Origin: RBG-16-66-20 sp964564865
GTDB taxonomy: Bacteria; Pseudomonadota; Gammaproteobacteria; Burkholderiales; SG8-39
Reading direction: 5' to 3'
Assembly: GCA_964564865.1 (NCBI GenBank)
Contig: CAZMDA010000012.1
Coordinates: 4,345 to 68,344, forward strand
DNA: 64,000 nucleotides
Under the pieces are notes generated by a model. That model saw only the letters and a list, made by a program, of their open reading frames with translations. It was not told the DNA's origin and made no database searches. The translations under genes and the position numbers were made by a program. Each line of letters begins with the position of its first letter. Positions within the stretch are counted from its first letter, which is position 1. Positions 8,286-17,051 of the stretch are shown one piece after another.

Positions 8286-9452
8286 ATGGATTTCGAGCTG
8301 ACAGCGCGGCAACAGAAGGTCTACGACACTGTGGGCTCCCTGGCACGCGAGAAGTTCGCCGCGCGCGCCGCCAAGGCTGACGTCGAGGCCAGGACGCCGG
8401 TCGAGAACCTGCGCGACCTGCACAAGGAGGGGCTGCTCGGCATTACGGTCTCAGAGGACCTGGGCGGCATGGGTAGCGGTTGCGCCGGCAAGGACCCGCT
8501 GCTGTACCTGCTTGCGGTCGAGCAAACCGCGCGCACCTGCATGTCCACCGCGCAATGCCTGCACATCCACCTCCACGGCGCGCACTACGTTGACAAGGTG
8601 GGCACCCAGAAGCAGCGCGAACGGATTCTCGGCGAAGTCATCGAGGACGGGGCGTTGCTCAATGCCACCGGCAGCGAACCTGGACGCACGTCGCGGGGCC
8701 TGTACAACCTGGTCACGATCGCCGACCGGGTCGACGGCGGCTACAAGATCAGCGGCCTGAAAAACTACGCCACGCTGGGCGACGTGGTCGACTACAACGT
8801 CATCTTCGCCGGGATCCGCGACAAGACCGGCGCCGAGGGCCACCTCGGCGTCGCGGTGCCCAAGAACGCCGCGGGACTCAAGGTCGTTGAGGGCTCCTGG
8901 AACCCGATCGGCATGCGCGGCGCCGCCAGTCCCACCTTGCGCCTGGAGGACTGTTTCGTGCCCGATGAACTGGTGCTCGGGCCGCCGGGAATCTACCCAA
9001 AGGAGCGCTGGCAGGCGCGCTTTCACCTGAGCTTCGCAGCGCAGTACCTCGGCGGAGCCGAGGGCATATTCGACATTCTCGCCGACTACCTGCCCAAGCG
9101 CGGCACGGCGGGGGACTCTTATGCGCAACTGCGCATGGGCGAAATCCGCGTCGGCATCGAGTCGGTGCGCTGGCTGATCTACCGTGCGGCCTGGATGTGG
9201 ACGCGCAGCGACCGGGTCCAGGCGGAGCTCTTCTCCATGGTCGCCAAGCATCGCGCCCTGGAGAACGCTGTCATGGTGATGGATAAGGCGGCGCAGATCG
9301 CGGGTTCCAGTGCATTCTGGGCGGATTCCCCGCTGTCTCGCTTCTATCGCGATATGCGCATCCATACCCTGCACGAAAACCTTGACAAGACCGCGGCGAC
9401 GCTTGGCAAGTTCCATCTCGGCCAGGAATTCGACACTACGGCGCGACTGTAG
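8286..9452 (+). CDS. Acyl-CoA dehydrogenase-fold flavoprotein, possibly a flavin-dependent monooxygenase
   Basis: A 388-aa member of the acyl-CoA dehydrogenase fold: MDFELTARQQKVYDTVGSLAREKFAARA at the start, FAD region NATGSEPGRTSRGL and KISGLKNYATLGDVVDYNVIFAG, then SFAAQYLGGAEGIFDILADYL. The middle and C-terminal segments resemble the DszC/HsaA-type monooxygenases that share this fold and take reduced flavin from a separate reductase; a flavin reductase gene begins 5 bases after the stop. A Glu is present near the end (TLHENLDK) where dehydrogenases carry the catalytic base, so a dehydrogenase is also possible. ATG 8286 follows GAGAGGACGAAACG, an acceptable ribosome site. Confidence 0.82.
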   Translation: MDFELTARQQKVYDTVGSLAREKFAARAAKADVEARTPVENLRDLHKEGLLGITVSEDLGGMGSGCAGKDPLLYLLAVEQTARTCMSTAQCLHIHLHGAHYVDKVGTQKQRERILGEVIEDGALLNATGSEPGRTSRGLYNLVTIADRVDGGYKISGLKNYATLGDVVDYNVIFAGIRDKTGAEGHLGVAVPKNAAGLKVVEGSWNPIGMRGAASPTLRLEDCFVPDELVLGPPGIYPKERWQARFHLSFAAQYLGGAEGIFDILADYLPKRGTAGDSYAQLRMGEIRVGIESVRWLIYRAAWMWTRSDRVQAELFSMVAKHRALENAVMVMDKAAQIAGSSAFWADSPLSRFYRDMRIHTLHENLDKTAATLGKFHLGQEFDTTARL

Positions 9453-9456
9453 CACT

Positions 9457-9936
9457 GTGCGGAATCTGGACTTGCGCGCGGCCCTGGGCCGCTTTCCTAC
9501 CGGGGTGGCGGTGGTGGCGACCCGCGCCGCAGACGGTCGTCCGGCCGGCCTGACGGTCAATTCGGTGGCCCCCGTCGCGCTTGACCCGGCACGATTGCTG
9601 TGGAGCCTTGGAAAGCGCTCGCGCCTGCGCGCCGCGTTCGAGCTTGCCGCCGGTTTCACGGTCAACGTGCTGGGCGAGGACCAGGAAGCCCTGGCGCGGC
9701 AGATGTCCTCGTCCGCGACGGACCGCTTCGCCGGGGTGTCATGGCTCCCTTCGCGCGCAGGACTGCCCCTGCTGCATGGCTGCATCGCCAACTTCGAGTG
9801 CATGACCGGTTCGGTGGCCGAGATCGGCGACCACCTCGTGTTTGTCGGAGACATCGTCGCCTACGAGTCGGCCGGCGGCGCACCGCTTTTGTACCTGTCG
9901 GGCCGCTATTCGCGCCTTGAGCGCGCCGCCGCATGA
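9457..9936 (+). CDS. Flavin reductase-like domain protein
   Basis: A 159-aa flavin reductase of the HpaC/DszD type (split-barrel FMN-binding fold): ALGRFPTGVAVVATRAADGRPAGLTVNSVAPVALDPARLLWSLGKRS, then FTVNVLGEDQEALARQM and the closing YLSGRYSRLE. Such proteins use NAD(P)H to reduce free FMN or FAD for two-component monooxygenases. GTG 9457 starts 4 bases after the upstream stop and puts the domain at the N-terminus. The following CoA ligase overlaps its end by 4 bases (ATGA). The likely partner is the flavoprotein immediately upstream. Confidence 0.88.
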   Translation: MRNLDLRAALGRFPTGVAVVATRAADGRPAGLTVNSVAPVALDPARLLWSLGKRSRLRAAFELAAGFTVNVLGEDQEALARQMSSSATDRFAGVSWLPSRAGLPLLHGCIANFECMTGSVAEIGDHLVFVGDIVAYESAGGAPLLYLSGRYSRLERAAA

Positions 9937-11330
9937 GCATCGCGCATCACCTGGCGCCCGAGGTCTGCTTCGCGGAGGACAACACGGATCTTGCGCGTGA
10001 GTATTGGAACCCCGCCCGGGAGACCCTGCCGGTCGATCAAATGGCCGAACTGCAGTTGGCCAAGCTGAAGGTACAGCTGCGCTACCTGGAATCACATTCG
10101 GAACTCTACCGGCGCAAGTTCTCCGCCGCGGGCTTCCGTGCGGCCGACCTGCGCACGCTGGAAGATCTGGCGGAACTGCCGTTCACGACGAAGACCGAGC
10201 TGCGCGAAGCGCAGGAGGAGGCCCCGCCGTTTGGGCTGCATCAGGCCGCACCAATGGACAAGCTGGTGCGCATTACTTCGACTGCCGGCACCACCGGTCG
10301 CCCCGTGTTCCAGGGCTACACGCGTGACGACACGCTTCGGAGGAACGAGAGCATTGCGCGCGGCTTGTGGGGATTCGGCGTACGGCCCGGCGACCGGGTG
10401 ATCAACGGCTTTGCGCTCAGCATGTTCAATGCCGGGATCCCGTTCTGCGCGGCAATCGAGCACCTTGGCGCGCTCGACGTGCCGGTAGGTGCCGAAAGAA
10501 AAGCCGAAGGTATGCTGCGCATGGCGAAGGAAGTGGGTGCAACCGTGTGGATCGGCACGCCGTCGTTCGCATCCTACCTCGCCGAGAAATGCGAGGAGGT
10601 ACTGGGGATCCCGCCAAGCATGCTCGGGCTTCGGGTGATCTGTGGGGGCGGGGAGTCCGGCTTCGAGCTGCCCGCCTTCCAGAGGCGCATCGAGCAGGCG
10701 TTCGGAACTCCGCACGTCTATGACTGGGCATCGACCTCTGACGCCCATCCCAATGTATTCGCGCATTGCAGGCACCGCAGTGGCAAGCATCAGTTGACAC
10801 CGGACTTTGCCCTTGTGCAACTGATCGACCCGCGGACCGGGGCGTTGAAGCCCATGCACGATGGCGCCGAGGGCGAGTACATCTTCACCCACCTGGACCG
10901 GCAAGCCTGCGGCTTGGTGCGCTACCGCACGGGAGACATTCTGCGCGTCCAGACCAGCCCCTGTCCCTGCGGGCGCACCGGCTTCCGCATGGATATCATC
11001 GGCCGTTCCGATGACATGCTGCTGGTGCGGGGCGTCAACCTCTTTCCCTCGGCGCTGCAGAGCGTGGTTGGTCGGTTCGCGCCGAAGGCGGCCGGCCGCA
11101 TCCAGATCGTGCTTGCGCAACCTGGGCCGAAGGTCGAGCCACCTTTGCGCCTGCGCGTCGAGTATGCCTCGGGACTCGGCGAAGCCGACCGCGCGACACT
11201 GAAGAGAGCAATCGAAGCGGCCATTCGCACCGATCTCTCGGTCACCACGGACGTGCAACTGGTGGCCGATGGCATGCTGGGCCGCACCGAGACCAAGTCG
11301 CGCATCATCGTGGTCGAGCCGGCCGGATGA
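9933..11330 (+). CDS. Phenylacetate-CoA ligase (PaaK)-like AMP-forming enzyme
   Basis: The 465-aa protein belongs to the PaaK branch of adenylate-forming enzymes. It has the P-loop ITSTAGTTGRPVFQGYT near residues 110-125, a SMFNAG segment, the YDWASTSDAHPN acceptor region, YRTGDI, a Cys-rich PCPCGRTG seen in PaaK-family proteins, and a C-terminal AMP-binding lid. It should activate a carboxylic acid to its CoA thioester, providing substrate for the acyl-CoA dehydrogenase-like enzymes upstream. Aryl acids are typical of the family, but the acid here is not known. It lies between two flavin reductase genes in one tight plus-strand run. Confidence 0.87.
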   Translation: MSIAHHLAPEVCFAEDNTDLAREYWNPARETLPVDQMAELQLAKLKVQLRYLESHSELYRRKFSAAGFRAADLRTLEDLAELPFTTKTELREAQEEAPPFGLHQAAPMDKLVRITSTAGTTGRPVFQGYTRDDTLRRNESIARGLWGFGVRPGDRVINGFALSMFNAGIPFCAAIEHLGALDVPVGAERKAEGMLRMAKEVGATVWIGTPSFASYLAEKCEEVLGIPPSMLGLRVICGGGESGFELPAFQRRIEQAFGTPHVYDWASTSDAHPNVFAHCRHRSGKHQLTPDFALVQLIDPRTGALKPMHDGAEGEYIFTHLDRQACGLVRYRTGDILRVQTSPCPCGRTGFRMDIIGRSDDMLLVRGVNLFPSALQSVVGRFAPKAAGRIQIVLAQPGPKVEPPLRLRVEYASGLGEADRATLKRAIEAAIRTDLSVTTDVQLVADGMLGRTETKSRIIVVEPAG

Positions 11331-11337
11331 GACACGC

Positions 11338-11847
11338 GTGAGCCCGGTGCAAGCCACCGCAGTGTCTGCCCGGAGCCAGGGCGCGTCGGCTGCGGGTCTG
11401 CGGCGCGCGCTTGAGCGCTTTGCCGCCGGGGTGGTGGTTGTGGCAACTCGCGGCGAGGCGGGCGCACCTCGTGCCGCACTCGCCAGCGCGTTCAACTCAG
11501 TGTCGCTCGAGCCGCCGCTGCTGATGTGGTGCGTTCCGGCGACAACGGCGGCGTGGATGCCCGTTGACCGCGCTTATGGCCTAAGCGTGCTCTCGGCGGA
11601 GCAGGCGGCGATCGCGGACCTACGGGGCCTCGAAGCCGAGCCACTTGCCTGGGAATTCGGTGACCTCCTCGGCGCACCCCGGTTGCGGGACGCGGCCGCC
11701 TGGTTCGAGGTCGTCGCCGCCCGCCGCATCGCACACGGCGACCACGAACTCTACCTGGCAGAGGTCGCGGGCCTGGGCTACGCCATGGGTGGAACAGGGC
11801 TTCTGCGATACTCCGGCAAGGTGGTGCAGGCGAGAAATATCGGGTAG
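11338..11847 (+). CDS. Second flavin reductase-like protein
   Basis: A 169-aa flavin reductase-domain protein: LRRALERFAAGVVVVATRGEAGAPRAALASAFNSVSLEPPLLMWCV at the N-terminus and a shorter C-terminal half ending GTGLLRYSGKVVQ. It is diverged from the copy at 9457, especially in the FMN-site loop. GTG 11338 lies 7 bases after the ligase stop; an earlier in-frame ATG would overlap the ligase by 60 bases. Two reductases in one cluster suggest either one per flavoprotein or a diverged reductase-fold enzyme with its own substrate. Confidence 0.8.
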   Translation: MSPVQATAVSARSQGASAAGLRRALERFAAGVVVVATRGEAGAPRAALASAFNSVSLEPPLLMWCVPATTAAWMPVDRAYGLSVLSAEQAAIADLRGLEAEPLAWEFGDLLGAPRLRDAAAWFEVVAARRIAHGDHELYLAEVAGLGYAMGGTGLLRYSGKVVQARNIG

Positions 11848-11853
11848 CGCATC

Positions 11854-12672
11854 TCAATTGTTGTTTTCGAGTGCCATTTCGGCGGAATTGACCAAAGCAA
11901 CCAGGCGCGGGCCAAGGTCCGATTCGAGCTGACCCCGATGCAGTGCGTGCACCGGCACCGCGCAGTTGAACACCAGGACATCGGAGTCGGCCCGACGGCG
12001 CATCGGCACGGCCACGGTATGAACGTGCGGGTTGAAGTCTCCGTGGTGCAAGCAGAACCCGCGCATCCGGAAATCCTCGAGGCTCGATTGCACCTTCCCC
12101 GAATGTCGTGTCCACAGTTCCGGTGTCTTGACCCGGATCTGATTGAGCACCGCTTCCCGGGCGGGCGCCTCCAGCCCGGCGAGGTATGCGCGCCCCATGG
12201 CCGACATGATGATCGGGAACGTCTGCCCGATGTCTGGCTTTGAATCGAGCACCTCCCGGGAACGGGCGGTCTCGATGTAGACCATATTGAGCCGTTCGCG
12301 CATCCCGAGCGACACCCAGCCGCGCGCGTGTTCGGCCAGTGCCTTCATCTCCAGACGCGCCAGTTGCCGAACCTTGATGTTTGCGAGCAGCGGGTACCCG
12401 ATCGCCAGCACAGCGCTGCCCAACTCATACTTGCCGATATGCGATAGGTGGCGCAGATAGCCAAGCGAGGTCAGTGTGTAGGTGAGTCGCGACACGGTCG
12501 GCTTGGGCAGCCCCGTGCGCTGCGCGATGTCCTTATTGCCGAGCACCGGCCGGGCCGCAGTGAAGCAGCGCAATACGTCTAGCCCGCGAGCAAGCGTTGA
12601 GGCGAACTGACGGTCTACATCCATCTGCGCTTTGCCGGAGCCGACAACTCCGGGCAGTTCCGCGTCCCCCAT
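11854..12672 (-). CDS. IclR-family transcriptional regulator
   Basis: A 272-aa regulator. The N-terminal winged helix-turn-helix is clear (LARGLDVLRCFTAARPVLGNKDIAQRTGLPKPTVSRLTYTLTSLGYL), and the C-terminal IclR effector domain follows (RSREVLDSKPDIGQTFPIIMSAMGRAYLAGL, then FCLHHGDFNPHVHTVAVPM). The ATG at 12672 is chosen because GGGAGGGT precedes it by about 7 bases and the extra 32 residues of the longer reading look unlike coding. It converges on the catabolic cluster and is its likely regulator, since IclR proteins commonly control aromatic or acid catabolism. Confidence 0.92.
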   Translation of the reverse strand: MGDAELPGVVGSGKAQMDVDRQFASTLARGLDVLRCFTAARPVLGNKDIAQRTGLPKPTVSRLTYTLTSLGYLRHLSHIGKYELGSAVLAIGYPLLANIKVRQLARLEMKALAEHARGWVSLGMRERLNMVYIETARSREVLDSKPDIGQTFPIIMSAMGRAYLAGLEAPAREAVLNQIRVKTPELWTRHSGKVQSSLEDFRMRGFCLHHGDFNPHVHTVAVPMRRRADSDVLVFNCAVPVHALHRGQLESDLGPRLVALVNSAEMALENNN

Positions 12673-12713
12673 GTCCGGTGACCCTCCCGTGGATTCGCGA
12701 TAGGACTGTACTC

Positions 12714-12746
12714 CGCATGTCAAAATCGATGTTCCAACATGCGAAA
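12714..12746. promoter_or_regulatory. Inverted repeat upstream of the IclR gene
   Basis: CGCATGT (12714-12720) and ACATGCG (12737-12743) form a perfect 7-bp inverted repeat with a 16-bp spacer, about two helical turns centre to centre, 40-75 bp upstream of the IclR start. The right half extends to ACATGCGAAA, shared with the site at 5411. An autoregulatory IclR operator is the inferred role. Confidence 0.4.
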
Positions 12747-12778
12747 TTGCTCCCTCGCCCGGGTCCAAGTCCCCGAGA

Positions 12779-15700
12779 TCACATGCTGCGCCGGTACTGC
12801 CCGCCCACCTCGAACAGCGCGTGCGTGATCTGCCCCAGCGAGCACACCCGCACCGCGTCCATCAGGACCGTGAACACGTTCTGGTTGTCGATCACCGCCT
12901 GCTGCAGGCGCTTGAGCATCGGGCCGGCCTGTGCCGCGTTCTTCGCCTGGAACTCGCGCAGGCGCCGCAGCTGGGACTGCTTTTCCTCGTCGCTGGAGCG
13001 GATCAGCTCCAGCTTCGCCGGCACCGGGTCGCCATGGGGATTGCGGAAGGTGTTCACCCCGATGATCGGGTAGGCGCCCGAATGCTTGAGGTGTTCGTAG
13101 TGCATGGACTCTTCCTGGATCTTGCCGCGCTGGTAGCCGGTCTCCATCGCCCCCAGCACCCCGCCGCGCGCGCTGATGGCCTCGAACTCCCTGAGCACCG
13201 CCTCCTCCACCAGGTCGGTCAGCTCCTCGATGATGAACGAACCCTGGTTCGGGTTCTCGTTCTTCGCCAGCCCCCACTCGCGGTTGATGATGAGCTGGAT
13301 CGCCATGGCGCGGCGCACCGATTCCTCGGTGGGCGTGGTGATCGCCTCGTCGTAGGCGTTGGTGTGCAGCGAGTTGGTGTTGTCGTAGGTCGAGATCAGC
13401 GCCTGCAGCGTGGTGCGGATGTCGTTGAAGGCGATCTCCTGCGCGTGCAGGCTGCGGCCGCTGGTCTGGGAATGGAATTTCAGCTTCTGGCTGCGCTCGT
13501 TGGCGCCGTAGCGGTTCTTCATCGCCACCGCCCAGATGCGCCGCGCCACGCGCCCGATCACGCTGTACTCCGGGTCCATGCCGTAGCTGAAGAAGAACGA
13601 CAGGTTGGGCGCGAACTCGTCGATGTGCATGCCGCGCGCGAGGTAGGCCTCGACGAAGGTGAAGCCGTTGGCCAGGGTGAAGGCGAGCTGGCTGATCGGG
13701 TTCGCGCCCGCCTCGGCGATGTGGTAGCCGGAGATGGACACCGAGTAGAAGTTCTTCACCTGGTGGCGGATGAACCAGTCCTGGATGTCGCCCATCACCT
13801 TCAGGGAGAACTCGGTGGAGAAGATGCAGGTGTTCTGTCCCTGGTCCTCCTTCAGGATGTCGGCCTGAACCGTGCCGCGCACGGTGGCGAAGGTCCACTC
13901 GCGGATCTTCTCCAGCTCGTCGTCGCTCGGCCGGCGGCCGTTGTCGGCGGCGAACTTCTCCACCTGCTGGTCGAGGGCGGTGTTGAAGAACATCGCCAGG
14001 ATGGTCGGCGCCGGGCCGTTGATGGTCATGGACACCGAGTTGTTCGGCGCGCACAGGTCGAACCCGGCGTACAGCACCTTCATGTCCTCGAGGGTCGCGA
14101 TCGAGACCCCGGAATTGCCCACCTTGCCGTAGATGTCCGGCCGCTCGTCCGGATCGAAGCCGTACAGCGTCACCGAGTCGAACGCGGTAGACAGGCGCTT
14201 GGCCGGCATGTCCTTCGACAGCAGGTGGAAGCGCCGGTTGGTGCGGAACGGGTCGCCCTCGCCGGCGAACATCCGCGTCGGGTCCTCGTTCTCGCGCTTG
14301 AAGGCGAACACGCCGGCGGTGTAGGGGAAGGCGCCGGGGATGTTCTCGCGCAGCTGCCAGCGCAGGATCTCGCCCGCATCCTCGAACTTCGGCAGCACCA
14401 CCTTGCGCACCCGGGTTCCCGACAGCGAGGTGGTGGTGAGCGCGGTGCGGACCTCGCGGTCGCGGATCCTCACCACGAACTCGTCGCCGGCATAGGCCTT
14501 GACGGTGTCCGGCCACTGCTCCAGCAGCCTGCGCGAGTGCGCGTCGAGCCTCGCCTCGTGCTCGGCGATCAGGCGATCGAGTTCCTTCGTGCCCGCCAGC
14601 CGCTTCGCGGTCTTCAGCCCCTGCAGGTCGCGCGCGAGGCGCGACTGCGCGAGCGCGTGCTCATGGTAGGCGCGCACGCCCTCGGCGATCTCCGCCAGGT
14701 AGCGGGCGCGCTTCGGCGGCACCACCGCGTTCACGTTGGAGGACACCGGGGAAGCCGGCCTGGGCAGGGCGCCCGCCTCCAGGCGCAGCCCCTTCTTCGC
14801 CAGCGCCGCGGCGACGCCATGGTAGAGCGCGGTGACGCCGTCGTCGTTGAAGCGCGAGGCAATGGTCCCGTACACCGGCATCGCATCGGGCGCGGCGGCG
14901 AAGCTCTGGCGGTTGCGCTGCACCTGCTTGCGCACGTCGCGCAGCGCGTCCTCGGCGCCCTTGCGGTCGAACTTGTTGATCGCCACCAGGTCGGCGAAGT
15001 CGAGCATGTCGATCTTCTCCAGCTGGCTCGCGGCGCCGAACTCCGGCGTCATGACGTAGAGCGAGGCGTCCACCAGCGGCACGATCGCGGCGTCGCCCTG
15101 GCCGATGCCCGAGGTCTCCACGATCACCAGGTGGAAGCCGGCGGCGCGGCACGCGGCGATGACGTCGGGCAGGCAGGCGGCGACCTCCGCGCCGGACTGG
15201 CGCGTGGCGAGGGACCGCATGAAGACCTTCGGGCCGTGGATCGCGTTCATGCGGATGCGGTCCCCGAGCAGCGCGCCGCCGGTCTTGCGGCGGGTCGGGT
15301 CCACCGACACCACGGCGATGTCCAGGCGGTCGCCCTGGTCGATGCGGAAGCGCCGCACCAGCTCATCCGTCAGCGAGCTCTTGCCCGCGCCGCCGGTGCC
15401 GGTGACGCCCAGCGCCGGCGCCTTCTTCGTCGCCGCCGCGGCGCGGATCGCCTCGACCGCGCCGGCGCCGGCCGTGCCCAGCTCGATGGCGGTGATGAGC
15501 TGCGCCAGGGCGCGGCGGTCGCCCGCGAGCAGCCCCGTGGCGTCCTTGGGCGCGTGCGCCGACGGGTCGAAATCGCAGCGCGCCAGCATGTCGTTGATCA
15601 TGCCCTGCAGGCCCATCTTCTGGCCGTCCTCGGGCGAGTAGATGCGCGCCACGCCGGCCGCGTGCAGCTCGGCGATCTCCTCGGCCACGATCACGCCGCC

Positions 15701-16018
15701 GCCGCCGCCGAACACCTGGATGTGGCCGCCGCCCCGGGCGCGCAGCTCCCCGACCATGTACTTGAAGTACTCCAGGTGGCCGCCCTGGTAGGAGGACACC
15801 GCGATGCCCTGCACGTCCTCCTCCAGCGCGGCGGTGACCACGTCGGCCACCGAGCGGTTGTGGCCGAGGTGGATCACCTCGGCGCCGGAGGCCTGCAGGA
15901 TGCGGCGCATGATGTTGATCGAGGCATCGTGGCCGTCGAACAGGCTCGCCGCGGTGACGAAGCGGATCTTGTGCTTCGCCTTGTAGGCCAGGCTCTTCGA
16001 TTCGGACAGATCGGTCAT
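12779..16018 (-). CDS. icmF: IcmF: fused B12-dependent isobutyryl-CoA mutase with G-protein chaperone
   Basis: A 1079-aa protein close to the usual IcmF length. The N-terminal B12-binding domain has DGHDAS at 28-33 (His30 is the lower axial ligand; the canonical final Gly is Ser). It is followed by a MeaB-like GTPase (P-loop GTGGAGKSS near 205-213, then VSVDPTRRKTGGALLGDR and NKFDRKG), a linker, and the mutase barrel (PGAFPYTAGVFAFKREN, LYGFDPDERPDIYGKVGNSG). IcmF interconverts isobutyryl- and n-butyryl-CoA and keeps its cofactor loaded with its own G-domain; some relatives act on pivalyl- or isovaleryl-CoA. The FPYT segment is Icm-like rather than methylmalonyl-CoA-mutase-like. ATG 16018 has GAGGAGGGG upstream. 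Confidence 0.96.
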   Translation of the reverse strand: MTDLSESKSLAYKAKHKIRFVTAASLFDGHDASINIMRRILQASGAEVIHLGHNRSVADVVTAALEEDVQGIAVSSYQGGHLEYFKYMVGELRARGGGHIQVFGGGGGVIVAEEIAELHAAGVARIYSPEDGQKMGLQGMINDMLARCDFDPSAHAPKDATGLLAGDRRALAQLITAIELGTAGAGAVEAIRAAAATKKAPALGVTGTGGAGKSSLTDELVRRFRIDQGDRLDIAVVSVDPTRRKTGGALLGDRIRMNAIHGPKVFMRSLATRQSGAEVAACLPDVIAACRAAGFHLVIVETSGIGQGDAAIVPLVDASLYVMTPEFGAASQLEKIDMLDFADLVAINKFDRKGAEDALRDVRKQVQRNRQSFAAAPDAMPVYGTIASRFNDDGVTALYHGVAAALAKKGLRLEAGALPRPASPVSSNVNAVVPPKRARYLAEIAEGVRAYHEHALAQSRLARDLQGLKTAKRLAGTKELDRLIAEHEARLDAHSRRLLEQWPDTVKAYAGDEFVVRIRDREVRTALTTTSLSGTRVRKVVLPKFEDAGEILRWQLRENIPGAFPYTAGVFAFKRENEDPTRMFAGEGDPFRTNRRFHLLSKDMPAKRLSTAFDSVTLYGFDPDERPDIYGKVGNSGVSIATLEDMKVLYAGFDLCAPNNSVSMTINGPAPTILAMFFNTALDQQVEKFAADNGRRPSDDELEKIREWTFATVRGTVQADILKEDQGQNTCIFSTEFSLKVMGDIQDWFIRHQVKNFYSVSISGYHIAEAGANPISQLAFTLANGFTFVEAYLARGMHIDEFAPNLSFFFSYGMDPEYSVIGRVARRIWAVAMKNRYGANERSQKLKFHSQTSGRSLHAQEIAFNDIRTTLQALISTYDNTNSLHTNAYDEAITTPTEESVRRAMAIQLIINREWGLAKNENPNQGSFIIEELTDLVEEAVLREFEAISARGGVLGAMETGYQRGKIQEESMHYEHLKHSGAYPIIGVNTFRNPHGDPVPAKLELIRSSDEEKQSQLRRLREFQAKNAAQAGPMLKRLQQAVIDNQNVFTVLMDAVRVCSLGQITHALFEVGGQYRRSM

Positions 16019-16044
16019 CAGCAGCCCCTCCTCAGGGGTCGGTC

Positions 16045-16073
16045 ACCCTACTTTACGTTGACGTAAACGTCAA
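16045..16073 (-). promoter_or_regulatory. icmF promoter with TTTACGT palindrome in the spacer (LiuR-like)
   Basis: Reading toward icmF, TTGACG (16068-16073) and TAGGGT (16045-16050) make a promoter with a 17-bp spacer. The spacer is filled by TTTACGTTGACGTAAA (16052-16067, plus strand), with perfect 7-bp arms, overlapped by TTGACGTAAACGTCAA (16058-16073). From memory, the first resembles sites of LiuR, a MerR-family regulator of branched-chain amino acid and acyl-CoA catabolism in proteobacteria, which fits icmF. No liuR gene is in the window. Confidence 0.6.
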
Positions 16074-16101
16074 CTTGGCCCGGCCGCCGGCGCGACCCGG
16101 C

Positions 16102-17040
16102 TCAGCGCGCGAGGAACCCGCGCACCGCCGCAATCTGATCGTAGCTCATCAGCGCCGGGGCGTGGCCCACGCCCGGCAGTTCCAGCGCCTCCACCCCGGG
16201 CCGCATGGCGAGCATCTGCGCCACGGTGTCCTGCGACAGCACGTCGGACTCCGCGCCGCGCAGCACCAGGGTCGGGCAGCGGGTCTCGCGCCAGGTGGCC
16301 CACAGGTCGATGCCGGCGAGGAAGTTCGGCCCCAGCGGAAACTCCAGGTCCGGGGCGCCGACCGGCGCGCCGCCGATGCCCGGGTCGTAGCGCAGGCGGA
16401 ACTCACCCTCCGGCGTCGGCTCGACGCTGTGCTCGGCGAGGTGGCGCCATTGCTCGTCGGTGAGCGGCCCGAACTGGGCGCAGGCGTCGCGCAGGTGCAG
16501 TTCCGCCTGGCCGAGGCTGCGAAACGTGGCGCGCGTGCCCACGTAGCCCTTCAGGCGCACCAGCGCGGACCACGGGATGAAGGGCCCGACATCGTTCAGC
16601 ACCAGGCGGCGGATCGGCGAGCCCGGTTTGGCGGCGAGCAGCATGCCGATCAGCCCGCCCATGGAGGTGCCGACCCAGTCGATGCGCGTCGGCACCGGCG
16701 CGGGCTCGCGCGGGCCACGGAAGGCACCGAAGTAGCGAGGCGCGGCGGGGGTGGTGACGCGCGCGATGAGCGCAGCAGCGTCCGCCATGTAGGTCGAGAA
16801 GCGGTAGTCGCCCTTGTCCGCCAGCCATTCGCTGTCGCCGCGCCCGGCGACGTCCATGCAGATCACGCGGCAGCGCCCGGACAGGTCGCGCGCCAGGGCG
16901 TCGAAGTCCCGGGCGTTGCGCGCCAGGCCGTGCACGCAGATCACGATGTGGTCGCTCGCCGGGTTGCCCCAGTCCAGGTAGGCGATGCGGTGAAAGCCGC
17001 TCGGGGCGAGGCTGAGGAAGGTCCCGCGCCGGAAGCTCAT
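16102..17040 (-). CDS. Alpha/beta-fold hydrolase
   Basis: A 312-aa alpha/beta hydrolase: HGLARNARDFDALARDL with the oxyanion HG, the nucleophile elbow GTSMGG, an acid in GAESDVL and the histidine in GVGHAPAL, giving a complete Ser-Asp-His triad. The ATG at 17040 (SFRRGTFLS) is preferred; in-frame codons further upstream run across the sigma-54 promoter of the divergent nasT. It is on the same strand as icmF and 83 bases upstream, but icmF has its own promoter in that gap. Length and layout resemble C-C bond hydrolases or lactonases; the substrate is unknown. Confidence 0.88.
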   Translation of the reverse strand: MSFRRGTFLSLAPSGFHRIAYLDWGNPASDHIVICVHGLARNARDFDALARDLSGRCRVICMDVAGRGDSEWLADKGDYRFSTYMADAAALIARVTTPAAPRYFGAFRGPREPAPVPTRIDWVGTSMGGLIGMLLAAKPGSPIRRLVLNDVGPFIPWSALVRLKGYVGTRATFRSLGQAELHLRDACAQFGPLTDEQWRHLAEHSVEPTPEGEFRLRYDPGIGGAPVGAPDLEFPLGPNFLAGIDLWATWRETRCPTLVLRGAESDVLSQDTVAQMLAMRPGVEALELPGVGHAPALMSYDQIAAVRGFLAR

Positions 17041-17051
17041 GCCCTCAGTGT

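Noticed and set aside
12779..16018. Calling this gene methylmalonyl-CoA mutase
   Set aside because: The one-chain order of B12 domain, G-domain and mutase, and the FPYT segment, fit IcmF rather than MCM.
12821..16066. Very long plus-strand open frame opposite icmF
   Set aside because: It mirrors IcmF codons, is extremely rich in Arg, His, Val and Leu, and has no recognisable domain; it is a GC-rich antisense shadow.
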